DNA of 64,000 nt from UBA1227 sp045642705 (GTDB taxonomy: Bacteria; Bacillota; Clostridia; Oscillospirales; Acutalibacteraceae): NCBI GenBank assembly GCA_045642705.1, contig JAZUJK010000008.1, positions 34,083 to 98,082 on the forward strand. Direction: 5' to 3'. This document shows, piece after piece, positions 18,420 to 27,326 of the stretch. The first letter of the stretch is position 1; every line of letters starts with the position of its first letter. Position numbers and translations under genes: made by a program. Under the pieces are notes generated by a model. It saw nothing but the letters and a program-made list of their open reading frames with translations. It did no database searches and was not told the origin of the DNA.

Positions 18420-19601
18420 TTACTTTTTAAGTTGGTTGATCATACGGAAGTGGTTTCTGTACCAAGGCTGAAGCTTGGATGCTGATGTTGGCATGAGGAA
18501 ACCGCCGATAATACCAAGGTGATCGCATGGGAATACATCATATACATACCACATGCCTTTCTTAGGCTCACCCTTGAGATCATGGAGATCCATATGTGGC
18601 TCATTAAATGGTGCAGTCTCTGAGATTGTTGGAACAACGCCATCATTTGCAAGCCAATGCTCATCAATTGGATAATCATCAACTGTATTCTTAGAATAAT
18701 TACCAATTGAGCGTGAGAATGGAATGAAGAGTGGACACATAGTAAGTCTTGGTGTCTGACGAGGCTTGCTTGAGAAGAACTGCTGTGATGTCTTGCAGCA
18801 TGGCCATGAGAAATAATAAACGTTTGGAAGACACTCAATCATTGCGTTAACTTCCTTGGCACCCTGCATTGTAAGGTCATACCATACGTTGTCATGTGCA
18901 TCCTGAACCTTGTGCCAGAGAGAAGGTTTGATAGGCTTGCTTGTAACCTTGCCGTTTTCCCATCCACAGAGATCCCACTGTTCCATATGGCTCTCATAGA
19001 ACTTACCGAGTGGGTTATTACCACTGATATTAGCAAGAGCATAAGTAACAATCTCAAGCTTATTCATAAGATTCTTAGAAGAGTAGAGGAGAGTAGTACC
19101 CTCGTGAACTGATGCAACTGCTGTGATTGAGAAGATATAATCAGCCTTACCACCCTTGAAGAAATCTGAGAGTTCCTCCTTAGGAGTTGCAGCGATTTCT
19201 GCCTCAGAACCTGCTGCGAGAAGTGTTGCAAATAAACGAATTGTAGCACCGCCAAATGAGTGACCTACAAGATTGATTTTCTTATCTGGGCCCCAACCCT
19301 GGAAGAGAGGCTTATCATATGTTCTACCAAAACGCTTGTGACCATATTTCTTAGAGTGAGCTACACCGTAGTCAACTGTACCGCCAACGAGCTGAGCATA
19401 GAGCTCACAAGCGCGGTCCCAAGCACTTGAATATTTACCTACTGATGGATCATATACTTCAAAACCTTGATCTGTGAGATAAGGAACAAGTCCACCTGAT
19501 AACATTCCCCAATATGGAGCAATTTTATTGACAAGTTCATCCTTACCAAAACCTAACATACCATGTACTAGAATTATAGGATAATTAGTTTCTGTCTTCA
19601 T
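18420..19601 (-). CDS. Lipase of the staphylococcal/Geobacillus zinc-lipase type, no signal peptide
   Basis: 393-residue alpha/beta-hydrolase. The oxyanion segment ILVHGMLGFG, nucleophile elbow G113-H-S115-F-G-G, acid NDGVVPTIS and catalytic His in CDHLGIIGG are present. The four zinc ligands known from Geobacillus family I.5 lipases also appear conserved: D62, H82 and H88 (WDRACELYAQ ... AHSKKYGH) and D242 (WYDLTMQGAKE). It would hydrolyse acylglycerols or short-chain esters. I place the start at the ATG of MKTETNYP because GGAGGG lies 7-8 bases upstream. No signal peptide or membrane segment is seen, although relatives are secreted. Monocistronic. Confidence 0.88.
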   Translation of the reverse strand: MKTETNYPIILVHGMLGFGKDELVNKIAPYWGMLSGGLVPYLTDQGFEVYDPSVGKYSSAWDRACELYAQLVGGTVDYGVAHSKKYGHKRFGRTYDKPLFQGWGPDKKINLVGHSFGGATIRLFATLLAAGSEAEIAATPKEELSDFFKGGKADYIFSITAVASVHEGTTLLYSSKNLMNKLEIVTYALANISGNNPLGKFYESHMEQWDLCGWENGKVTSKPIKPSLWHKVQDAHDNVWYDLTMQGAKEVNAMIECLPNVYYFSWPCCKTSQQFFSSKPRQTPRLTMCPLFIPFSRSIGNYSKNTVDDYPIDEHWLANDGVVPTISETAPFNEPHMDLHDLKGEPKKGMWYVYDVFPCDHLGIIGGFLMPTSASKLQPWYRNHFRMINQLKK

Positions 19602-19783
19602 AAATTTCCCTCCGAACAAAATTAACAACTAACATTATACTGGGTTTGGTAGTCTAAATAAATTATCAACATGTTGAAAATTGATATAAATAAATTGTGC
19701 ATTCTGTTTATTGCTTATATTATTATAATATATATAATATATATAAGCATTTTAAGAAATATTTATTTTGGAGGTCTATTGAA

Positions 19784-20002
19784 ATGCCAGAATTCAAGTA
19801 TGAAATCGTAGAAGAAATCGGCGTATTCTCAGAGAACAACAAGGGCTGGACACGTGAAGTAAATCGTATTTCATGGAACGGCGGCGCTCCTAAGTATGAC
19901 ATTCGTGACTGGGCTCCTGATCATGAGAAAATGGGTAAGGGTATCACTCTTACAGATGACGAGCTCGATGGACTTAAGGAACTTCTTAATAAGATTAAGT
20001 AA
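19784..20002 (+). CDS. YdbC/PC4-like ssDNA-binding protein
   Basis: 72 residues, MPEFKYEIVEEIG through WTREVNRISWNG and YDIRDWAPDHEKMGKGITL, which matches the YdbC family, a bacterial relative of the eukaryotic coactivator PC4 that binds single-stranded DNA or RNA. Though the frame is open upstream to 19697, that part is AT-rich and non-protein-like; the ATG at 19784 has GGAGGT upstream. Codon bias is strong. Monocistronic, with an AT-rich promoter region (TTGCTT at 19711, TATAAT at 19733, 16 apart). Confidence 0.88.
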   Translation: MPEFKYEIVEEIGVFSENNKGWTREVNRISWNGGAPKYDIRDWAPDHEKMGKGITLTDDELDGLKELLNKIK

Positions 20003-20038
20003 TTAAGTTCTAATCCTTAAAAATGAATATGACTAATT

Positions 20039-20075
20039 AACTCTATATCTAACATTTAGGTATGGAGTTTATGTC
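20039..20075 (+). terminator. Possible terminator after YdbC-like gene
   Basis: 12-bp stem with two G-U pairs (20039-20050 with 20058-20069) and a 7-base loop. The T tract after it is weak. Confidence 0.4.
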
Positions 20076-20121
20076 GTATTATTATTAATAATATTATATA
20101 TAGTATATAAGAGGGATAGCT

Positions 20122-20457
20122 ATGATTATTGATTTTGATGCAATTGAAGCAACAGTCACACCCGAATTCCGCGGTGGCGACGGCGAAGCTATTATGAATG
20201 CATATTTTGATGGTTCAAACCGCATTATGAAGCTCTGCCTCAAGAAGGGCTGTTCAATCGGTACACATAAGCATAATGGCAACTGTGAGATTATCTACTG
20301 CATCAGTGGTTCTGCCAAGATTACTATGGATGGGGAAGAGCTCACATTAAATGCTGGACAGGCACATTTCTGTCCAGAAGGCGGCACACATAAAATCGAA
20401 AATCTAAATGATGACGATTTCATTGCAATTTGTTCCATTCCAGCAGTTTCAGTATAA
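20122..20457 (+). CDS. Cupin domain protein
   Basis: 111-residue single-domain cupin. Metal motif 1 is THKHNGNCEIIYCISG and motif 2 is FCPEGGTHKIEN, both on the double-stranded beta-helix fold. The substrate is unknown; small cupins near transport genes often bind or isomerise small organic molecules. It starts with AGAGGG upstream and lies 9 bases before the phosphatase gene, so the two are probably co-transcribed. Confidence 0.85.
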   Translation: MIIDFDAIEATVTPEFRGGDGEAIMNAYFDGSNRIMKLCLKKGCSIGTHKHNGNCEIIYCISGSAKITMDGEELTLNAGQAHFCPEGGTHKIENLNDDDFIAICSIPAVSV

Positions 20458-20466
20458 GGGGTATCT

Positions 20467-21216
20467 ATGTTAACTAACTTTCGCGACCTCGGTGGTCTTA
20501 TCTGTGCTGACGGCAGTATGATTGCCCCTGGCAAGATATACCGTAGCGCAGTCATGAAAAATATTGATAATGAAGACAAGCTTAGACTTGATAGTCTAGG
20601 CCTTGATACGATTTTTGATTTGCGTGTCAAGGCGGAGGCAAGGGAAGTACCTGATTATGTACCAGAGGGATGCACATATAAACAGATGGATGTCTTTGAT
20701 CCATGGAAATATAGATATATAGTTGTTACAGTGCGCTCTAAAATCCTTGTAGGGCATTTACGAGGTCCATTTGAATACAAACTTAAAAAGAACAAAGAGG
20801 ACTCATATGAGGCTATAGCGCTATCTGATGTATGGTCTGAAATATTTGATGCAATGGACAGAGGTGAGACATTCCTATTCCACTGCACGGAGGGCAAGGA
20901 CAGAACGGGGTTCTGTGCTATGCTAATCGAGCATTGTCTCGGCCGTGACAACGATGGAATTATGGAGGAATATCTGCTATCAAACGAACTTAGACCACCG
21001 AAGGATAGGTCTAAGCTGAAATATATCGGCTTTTCTAAGAAGTTGATTGAAGATATCAAGTATGCCGAGACAACGCATCCAGAATTGCTCCTGCGTGCAT
21101 ATGCTGCCGTAGATCGTGAGTACGGCAGCCTCGACAACATGCTACTTCAGAAATTTAATGTAACAGAAGAGAGGAAAGAGAAATGGAGAAAAACGTACGT
21201 CGTTCAAAATTCATGA
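20467..21216 (+). CDS. Tyrosine-protein phosphatase family protein (DSP-like)
   Basis: 249-residue phosphatase of the bacterial Tyr-phosphatase 3/dual-specificity group. NFRDLGGL at the N terminus and the active-site loop HC140TEGKDR146TG are diagnostic: Cys140 would form the phosphocysteine and Arg146 bind phosphate. It could act on phosphotyrosine, phosphoinositide-like or other phosphoesters. Its end overlaps the MFS transporter start by 34 bases, an arrangement that favours co-expression with the carrier. Confidence 0.87.
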   Translation: MLTNFRDLGGLICADGSMIAPGKIYRSAVMKNIDNEDKLRLDSLGLDTIFDLRVKAEAREVPDYVPEGCTYKQMDVFDPWKYRYIVVTVRSKILVGHLRGPFEYKLKKNKEDSYEAIALSDVWSEIFDAMDRGETFLFHCTEGKDRTGFCAMLIEHCLGRDNDGIMEEYLLSNELRPPKDRSKLKYIGFSKKLIEDIKYAETTHPELLLRAYAAVDREYGSLDNMLLQKFNVTEERKEKWRKTYVVQNS

Positions 21217-22505
21217 TGTGGCTCTTAATCTGGGGACTTGGCCTCGCAGGTCAGCTCTGCTGGAATATGGAGAATCAATGGTTTAATACATTTGTCTATG
21301 CCAAGATAGGCAAGGACCCACGTATCATCACAGGCATGCTCATCTGTAGTGCGCTTGCTACAACTTTTTCCACATTCTTCTTTGGCACTTGGTCAGACAG
21401 AATAGGCAAGCGTCGCTACTTCATATCCCTAGGTTATATTCTATGGGGTATATTCACGATTTGCTTTGGCCTAACTCAGTTCATCACCAAGGATTTATAT
21501 CTACTCCTTGGCATACTCGTTGTACTAGCAGATACTGTAATGAGCTTCTTTGGCTCTATGGGCAACGATTCGGGCTTTAATGTCTGGTGTAATGATATTA
21601 TGACCCCTGAGAACAAGGGAGGCATAGGAGCCGCTATGGCGACTCAGCCTGTAATCGGCACAATGCTCGGTACAGTTGTCGGTGGATTCCTTGTAGGAAG
21701 CGATGACAATTATATGCGCCTCTTTATCGTTATGGGTGCATTCGTTATCATCTGCGGTATTCTTTCATTCTTCGCACTCGGTCCACAGGATGATGTAACA
21801 CCGACACGTGATGGCTCATTCTGGCATCAATTCTTCTCAGTGTTCAATTTCAAAGAGTTCTTCAAGCTAAAGGAACTTGTTTTCCTTCATCTCGGACTTG
21901 CAGTTTTCTTTATAGGATTTAATGTTTATTTCGCATATCTCGGAAACTATCTCATCTATTATCTCGGATATAGCCCTGATATGATGGGTATCATCGAGGC
22001 AGTACCACTTACAATAGCAATGCTCTTTGCTATTCCTGTTGCGAAACTTATCAACAAGAATAAGGAACCTTATATCGTACTTGTTGCTGTTGTAATCAAT
22101 GCAATCGGTTGCCTCATCACATATTTTGTAAAAGCAGAAAATGTTGACCCAACCAAGATGTTCAATCCTCATGTATGGATTGGCATACTCGTTGTTGGTA
22201 TCGGATATATTTCAATTCTCGAGGCTTCAAAAGTTTGGGCCAAGAGACTCTTCCCAGCAGACAAGAAGGGCCAGTTCGAGGGTATATGGATTCTCTTCTT
22301 TGTACTAATTCCTTGGATTGGTGGATCAATCCTCGGCGAAGCAACGGTTAAGACATCTGGTGTTCAATTCCTTGATACGGCTAGTAACCAGATGCAATAT
22401 ATACCAAATGGCAATATCTTCCTTGTAGGCGGAATCTTCTGCTTACTATCACTTATTCCATTTGGACTTACTCTCAAATATTTCAAGGAGAGAATAAAAG
22501 AATAA
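21183..22505 (+). CDS. MFS transporter, glycoside/SLC45-like
   Basis: 440 residues with about 12 membrane segments. The N-terminal GLAGQLCWNMENQWFNTFVY and the loop 2-3 motif GTWSDRIGKRRYF fit a sugar-related branch of the major facilitator superfamily seen in clostridia (SLC45-like). The substrate is not clear, and proton or cation symport of a sugar is a guess from the family. The start overlaps the phosphatase gene; AGAGAGGAAAG provides a moderate ribosome binding site. Confidence 0.82.
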   Translation: MEKNVRRSKFMMWLLIWGLGLAGQLCWNMENQWFNTFVYAKIGKDPRIITGMLICSALATTFSTFFFGTWSDRIGKRRYFISLGYILWGIFTICFGLTQFITKDLYLLLGILVVLADTVMSFFGSMGNDSGFNVWCNDIMTPENKGGIGAAMATQPVIGTMLGTVVGGFLVGSDDNYMRLFIVMGAFVIICGILSFFALGPQDDVTPTRDGSFWHQFFSVFNFKEFFKLKELVFLHLGLAVFFIGFNVYFAYLGNYLIYYLGYSPDMMGIIEAVPLTIAMLFAIPVAKLINKNKEPYIVLVAVVINAIGCLITYFVKAENVDPTKMFNPHVWIGILVVGIGYISILEASKVWAKRLFPADKKGQFEGIWILFFVLIPWIGGSILGEATVKTSGVQFLDTASNQMQYIPNGNIFLVGGIFCLLSLIPFGLTLKYFKERIKE

Positions 22506-22516
22506 GGGGATTAACA

Positions 22517-23482
22517 ATGAAAAAGCTTGCACGTATCACTGCAATAACCCTTTTACTTGTAATCGTAGTTACGAGTTTCAGTGCTTGCGGTGGTAAAAAG
22601 ATGATGTTTGGTACAGGCGGTACTGCCGGTACATACTATGCCTACGGCGGCGTAGTAGCACAGTACATTACCAAATATTCTGGATTCAAGACAACCGCTG
22701 TATCAACAGGCGGTTCCAAGGTAAACATCCAGACTATCCAAGACGGAGACTTCCAGCTTGGATTCACACAGTCAGATGTTATGGCCTATGCATGGATGGG
22801 TGCTAAATCATTTGAAACAGATGGTGCGACTCATGACTTCCGTGTACTCGGTGGTCTCTATGCAGAAACAGTACAGCTAATTACAATGGATGAAAACATC
22901 AAGACAGTAGATGACCTCCGCGGCAAGAGCGTATCAATCGGCGCCGCAGGTTCAGGCGTTTTCTATAATGCTATGGATGTTCTTGAAGTAGCTGGACTTA
23001 CAATCAAGGATATCAAGCCACAATATCAGAGTTTCGAAGACAGTAAAGAGGCTCTAAAGGATGGCAAGATTCAGGCAGCATTCATCGTTGCCGGTGCTCC
23101 AACAACTGCTATTACAGAACTCGCAACAACCAACGGAGTACATTTTGTACAGATTGATGGCGAGCTCCGTGACAAGCTCCTTGAGAAATGTCCTTACTAT
23201 GCACCTCTGCAGATTCCAGCTGGTACATATCCAGGTGTAGATGGTCCTGTTGAAACAATCACAGTTAAAGCAACTGTAGTTGTATCAGCTAAACTTCCTG
23301 CAGATACTGTTTATAAGATGACAGCAGCAATCTTTGATCACGTTGATGAGATTACTGCTGAGAATGCCAAGGGTAAAGAACTTACTCTTGAGAACGCAAC
23401 AGAGGGTATGGCAGCACCATTCCACGAAGGTGCAGCTCGCTACTATGCAGAGCATGGTATCACTGTTGCCACAGAAGGGTAG
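22517..23482 (+). CDS. TAXI-family TRAP transporter solute-binding lipoprotein
   Basis: 321-residue extracytoplasmic binding protein. It has a lipoprotein signal with lipobox FSAC (Cys about residue 24) and the TAXI family hallmark GTGGTAGTYYAYGG, followed by QTIQDGDFQLGFTQSD. It would deliver a solute, commonly a carboxylate such as glutamate or 2-oxoglutarate in characterised relatives, to the membrane subunits encoded 11 bases downstream. An AGGGG site precedes the ATG. Confidence 0.92.
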   Translation: MKKLARITAITLLLVIVVTSFSACGGKKMMFGTGGTAGTYYAYGGVVAQYITKYSGFKTTAVSTGGSKVNIQTIQDGDFQLGFTQSDVMAYAWMGAKSFETDGATHDFRVLGGLYAETVQLITMDENIKTVDDLRGKSVSIGAAGSGVFYNAMDVLEVAGLTIKDIKPQYQSFEDSKEALKDGKIQAAFIVAGAPTTAITELATTNGVHFVQIDGELRDKLLEKCPYYAPLQIPAGTYPGVDGPVETITVKATVVVSAKLPADTVYKMTAAIFDHVDEITAENAKGKELTLENATEGMAAPFHEGAARYYAEHGITVATEG

Positions 23483-23493
23483 GGTGATGATTG

Positions 23494-25446
23494 ATGAGTG
23501 AAACTGTAAACACAGCTGCAACTGATGTTGAAGCAGTCATGAAAAAGTATGACAGAGAGTCCAACCAGAGAATCTGGACAGGCACTCCTCGTATCATTGT
23601 CCGCGCAATAATGGTAATCTTCTCACTCTGGTGCATCTATGTAACACTATTTGCAACATTCCTTGAGGAGATTAGACTTACATCATTCCTCGGTCTTATC
23701 GTTATGATGGGATTCCTTATTTACCCAGCCAAGAAGGGGGAAGTAAGGGAGAATTATATGCCATGGTATGACATCGTAATGATGGTACTTGGCACAGCAT
23801 CATATTTCTATTACACATTCTATGCCAATACAATTATCAACCAGGGAACAAGATTCCAGGTATATCAGATAGTTATTGGTATCATAGGTATTCTTGCTCT
23901 AATCGAAGTTACAAGACGTTGCGTTGGTATTCCAATTCTATGCGTTGCAGGCTTCTTCGTTATATATGCACTGAGCTTTGGTCTTACCAATCCAGAGTTC
24001 TTTGGCAGAGTAAAATATCTCGTTCGTAACCTTTTCTATACCAAGGAAGGTATTCTCTCAACACCAATCAATGTATGCTCTAAATATATAGTTATATTCA
24101 TCATCTTTGGCGCCTTCCTCGAGAGAACTGGTATTTCAAACTTCTTTATTGAACTTGCAAATAGTATTGCAGGTAAATATGCTGGCGGCCCAGCTAAGGT
24201 GGCCGTTATCTCATCCGCACTCTGCGGCATGGTTTCAGGATCATCAGTTGGTAACACAGTTACAACTGGTTCTGTAACCATCCCAATGATGAAGAAGACA
24301 GGCTACAAGCCTGAATTTGCCGGCGCTGTTGAGGCAGCCGCATCAACAGGTGGACAAATTATGCCACCTATTATGGGTGCCGCCGCATTCTTAATGGCAG
24401 ACTTTGTCGGAATTCCATATTCAACAATTATCGGCAAGGCTGTATTGCCAGCAATTCTATATTTCACAGGTATTTTTATCACAGTACATCTCGAGGCTAA
24501 GAAGCTCGGTCTCTCAGGTATCTCCAAGGAAGACTTACCTAAGATTAAGGAGCTTATTAAGAAGACATATCTTCTCTTGCCACTTGTAATGCTTGTTGTA
24601 TGGGTATCTGGAAACTTTATGACAATGCAGAAAGCTGCAAGCCTTTCAATCATTCTTGCAATCGCTGTAAGCCTTATTGACAAGAACAATAGAATTACAT
24701 TCACTAAGATTCTCGATGCACTCGAAGCAGGAGGCAAGAGCACAATCACAGTTGCTGCAGCATGTGGTGTTGCAGGTATCATTGCTGGTTCTATCACAAT
24801 GACAGGTCTTGCAAATGAACTTATCAATGCCATCGTTGGTGTTGCAGGCAACCATCTCTTTGTCGCTCTCTTCCTCACAATGCTCTGCTGCATCGTGCTT
24901 GGCATGGGTGTTCCTACAACAGCAAACTATTGCATCATGGCCGCAACATGTGCGCCAATCCTCATTAGAATGGGTGTTCCAGCTGTCGCTGCACACTTCT
25001 TCGTATTCTACTTCGGCATAGTTGCTGATATCACACCACCAGTTGCACTCGCAGCCTATGCGGGCTCCGCGATAGCAAAATCCAATCCGATGAAGACAGC
25101 GCTCAACGCATCGCGTCTCGCTATCGCTGTATTCATTGTTCCATACGTATTCTGCTACAGCCCATCACTTCTTCTTATTGATACAACAGCAGGGGAAGTA
25201 GTAAGAATCATTATCACTTCACTAATCGGTATATTCAGTATTGCCGCAGGACTTGAAGGATATCTCAAGATGAATATCAATCCAATCATAAGAATAGTAA
25301 TGGTTGGCGCTGGTCTTCTTCTTATTGTTCCATCACTTATTACAGATATTATTGGTATCGCACTTGTTGCCGCATCAATAGGTCTCCAGTACTTGATCTT
25401 TAATATCAAGAATAAGGATAATAAGCAATCATATGTAGAGGCATAA
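23494..25446 (+). CDS. TRAP transporter fused permease (DctQM type)
   Basis: 650-residue fused membrane subunit: about four N-terminal segments corresponding to the small DctQ subunit, then a large DctM-like part with paired hairpins (SGSSVGNTVTTGS and AASTGGQIMPPIMG), the fused arrangement typical of TAXI systems. It would be driven by a sodium or proton gradient. A TTG lies in frame 3 bases upstream, but the ATG at 23494 is spaced correctly from AGGGTG. Confidence 0.92.
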   Translation: MSETVNTAATDVEAVMKKYDRESNQRIWTGTPRIIVRAIMVIFSLWCIYVTLFATFLEEIRLTSFLGLIVMMGFLIYPAKKGEVRENYMPWYDIVMMVLGTASYFYYTFYANTIINQGTRFQVYQIVIGIIGILALIEVTRRCVGIPILCVAGFFVIYALSFGLTNPEFFGRVKYLVRNLFYTKEGILSTPINVCSKYIVIFIIFGAFLERTGISNFFIELANSIAGKYAGGPAKVAVISSALCGMVSGSSVGNTVTTGSVTIPMMKKTGYKPEFAGAVEAAASTGGQIMPPIMGAAAFLMADFVGIPYSTIIGKAVLPAILYFTGIFITVHLEAKKLGLSGISKEDLPKIKELIKKTYLLLPLVMLVVWVSGNFMTMQKAASLSIILAIAVSLIDKNNRITFTKILDALEAGGKSTITVAAACGVAGIIAGSITMTGLANELINAIVGVAGNHLFVALFLTMLCCIVLGMGVPTTANYCIMAATCAPILIRMGVPAVAAHFFVFYFGIVADITPPVALAAYAGSAIAKSNPMKTALNASRLAIAVFIVPYVFCYSPSLLLIDTTAGEVVRIIITSLIGIFSIAAGLEGYLKMNINPIIRIVMVGAGLLLIVPSLITDIIGIALVAASIGLQYLIFNIKNKDNKQSYVEA

Positions 25447-25447
25447 C

Positions 25448-25975
25448 ATGTTAAAACAGTCTAAACTTATAGCCATACTGCTATCATTAATACTCACCAT
25501 ATCTCTCACGGGCTGTATGCCAGTCTATGAGACCGAGAATAATGATAATCCAGTTACACCAACACTCTATGGTCCATATAGCGTAGAGCGCGTCGTAGAC
25601 GGCGACACGATAATAATAGATTTGGACGGGGAGAGAACGAGAGTAAGATTCCTCGGAGTAGATACACCAGAGAGTGTTGCACCAGATGAGGAGAGAAATA
25701 CAGAGGAGGGTGTTGTTGCATCAGACTACACCAAAGCGCTGCTTCCAAAAGGCAGTCTCGTATATCTCGAATATGACATAGTCAGAACTGATAAATATGA
25801 TCGAGTTCTTGCATATGTATATCTGGATGATCAAGAAACTATGATTGAGCGCAAACTTCTCACTGACGGCATGGCCAAAGTTTATAATGATCGCGACAAT
25901 AAACTCTACTATGATGAGTTTTGCAAATTAGAACAAGCTGCACAGAATTCTCATATTGGTATCTGGGCAGAGTAG
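25448..25975 (+). CDS. Thermonuclease-like (SNase) lipoprotein
   Basis: 175-residue secreted, lipid-anchored nuclease. A signal peptide with lipobox LTGC (Cys about residue 23) precedes a staphylococcal-nuclease fold: VERVVDGDTIIIDLDGE, RVRFLGVDTPES, and VRTDKYDRVLAYVYL, with Arg and Glu residues in the usual active-site positions. It would degrade extracellular DNA or RNA with calcium. It starts 1 base after the TRAP permease stop, using GAGG inside that gene, and ends at a strong terminator. Confidence 0.9.
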   Translation: MLKQSKLIAILLSLILTISLTGCMPVYETENNDNPVTPTLYGPYSVERVVDGDTIIIDLDGERTRVRFLGVDTPESVAPDEERNTEEGVVASDYTKALLPKGSLVYLEYDIVRTDKYDRVLAYVYLDDQETMIERKLLTDGMAKVYNDRDNKLYYDEFCKLEQAAQNSHIGIWAE

Positions 25976-25983
25976 GAGATAAG

Positions 25984-26020
25984 AAAAACCCTAGGGAAAA
26001 TAAATCCCTAGGGTTTTTAT
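25984..26020. terminator. Strong terminator after nuclease gene
   Basis: Perfect 14-bp stem AAAAACCCTAGGGA / TCCCTAGGGTTTTT (25984-25997 with 26005-26018), 7-base loop. Confidence 0.88.
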
Positions 26021-26055
26021 ATTTATACTTTACATGGGCGAGAAATTGTGATAAA

Positions 26056-26083
26056 ATTATACAAAATAAAAATTTTGTATAAT
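26056..26083. repeat. AT-rich 12-bp inverted repeat
   Basis: ATTATACAAAAT and ATTTTGTATAAT (26056-26067 with 26072-26083), perfect arms and a 4-base AAAA spacer. It has no T tract. It may be an operator, a recombinase-binding site for the nearby Xer-type protein, or a plain hairpin. Confidence 0.55.
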
Positions 26084-26103
26084 ATAGGGTAGTTAAAAAG
26101 GCA

Positions 26104-26168
26104 AAAATAGGCCTAATATGGCTGTTTTTGTGAAAAAACACCTCTCTTGGCCTATATTAGCTTGTTTT
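26104..26168. other. Long imperfect hairpin in the 328-bp gap before xer
   Basis: The 25976-26303 gap holds a terminator, an AT palindrome and this element. Pairing seen: CTAATATGGC (26113-26122) with GCC-TATATTAG (26150-26160, one bulged T); inside it TGTTTTT (26123-26129) with AAAAACA (26134-26140) closing a GUGA tetraloop; outside it 26104-26111 with 26161-26168 including two G-U pairs. Bases 26141-26149 form a bulge. The rest of the gap shows nothing I recognise. Confidence 0.5.
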
Positions 26169-26303
26169 ATACTTATTGCTATATTACTTGGCTTATACCC
26201 TGAAATTTGCAACTGATTTGTAGCCTCTCAGTTTTTTTAGCTTAACACTACATCGTTTAAAAAATTTCTATTCGATGACATTTTTACAGGATTTGGTGAT
26301 TTT

Positions 26304-27290
26304 ATGATTACTCGTGCAGACTATGATGAATTTCCAGAAATTTTAATAGAATTCCTTAATTATATGGATGCTATTAAAAACAGATCTAAAAATACTATTT
26401 CTGAATATGCGACTGACATGCGTACCTTTTTTAGATTCATGAGATACTATAAAGAACACCTCGATGTCGATATTAAGAACGATGAAGAGTTTTCCAAAAT
26501 TGTTATCAAAGACATCGATAACGAGTTTGTGAAAAAAATAACAATAACAGATGCCTACGCTTTTCTTGCATTTTGTAAAGATGATCGTTCAAACTCAGCT
26601 AGAACCAGAGCTCGTAAGGTTAGCACCATTCGAGACTTCTTTAAGTTCTGCAAGACTCAGAAAGGTATTATTGATGAGGATCCGATGCAGCAGCTCGACT
26701 CCCCTAAACTTAAACAGACACTTCCGAAATACTTAACTCTTGATGAGGCAACTGCACTTCTTAGAAACTCATTTGAAGGACCTAATAAAGAACGAGATTT
26801 TGCTATAATTACGTTGTTTCTCAACTGTGGAATGCGTCTCTCAGAGCTCGTAGGACTAAATTATACTGATATACGTCAGGATAATACAATCAAGGTTACA
26901 GGAAAAGGTAATAAAGAGCGTACAATCTACTTAAATGACGCATGTATAGGCGCAATTAATGCATATATGAGAGTCCGCCCAGTTGATGGTGTAATAGATA
27001 AAGAAGCTCTATTTCTAAGTAATAGACTGAAAAGAATCAGTCCTAAGACTGTACAACATATTGTCTATCAAGCCCTTGATAGAGCTGGTCTTGAGGGTTA
27101 TTCAACACACAAACTTCGCCATACTGCAGCAACACTTATGTATCAATATGGTGATGCAGATATCCTGGTACTAAAAGAAATTTTAGGTCACGAAAATGTC
27201 GGCACCACTCAGATTTATACACATATAGTTAATGACCAATTAAAGACTGCGACTGATAACAATCCGCTCAATAAGACCAATATAAAATAA
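26304..27290 (+). CDS. Tyrosine recombinase, XerC/XerD-like
   Basis: 328-residue site-specific recombinase. N-terminal core-binding SAM-like domain (about 10-115) and catalytic domain with all five residues: R178 in NCGMRLSEL, Lys in VTGKGNKER, HxxR in HKLRHTAATL, His in LGHENVG and the nucleophile Y305 in TTQIYTHI. Length and sequence fit a Xer chromosome-dimer resolvase better than a phage integrase. No attachment sites or excisionase are nearby. A GGTGA ribosome binding site precedes the ATG. Whether it is XerC, XerD or a third recombinase cannot be told from this window. Confidence 0.88.
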   Translation: MITRADYDEFPEILIEFLNYMDAIKNRSKNTISEYATDMRTFFRFMRYYKEHLDVDIKNDEEFSKIVIKDIDNEFVKKITITDAYAFLAFCKDDRSNSARTRARKVSTIRDFFKFCKTQKGIIDEDPMQQLDSPKLKQTLPKYLTLDEATALLRNSFEGPNKERDFAIITLFLNCGMRLSELVGLNYTDIRQDNTIKVTGKGNKERTIYLNDACIGAINAYMRVRPVDGVIDKEALFLSNRLKRISPKTVQHIVYQALDRAGLEGYSTHKLRHTAATLMYQYGDADILVLKEILGHENVGTTQIYTHIVNDQLKTATDNNPLNKTNIK

Positions 27291-27293
27291 AAC

Positions 27294-27325
27294 AAGCCCT
27301 GACCATTTCGGTCAGGGCTTTTAAT
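27294..27325. terminator. Bidirectional terminator
   Basis: 11-bp perfect stem AAGCCCTGACC / GGTCAGGGCTT (27294-27304 with 27310-27320), between convergent genes. Confidence 0.87.
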
Positions 27326-27326
27326 T

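Noticed and set aside
26304..27290. Xer-type gene as the integrase of a mobile element
   Set aside because: No excisionase, attachment repeats, tRNA target or cargo are visible, and base composition is unchanged; the sequence fits a housekeeping Xer recombinase better.
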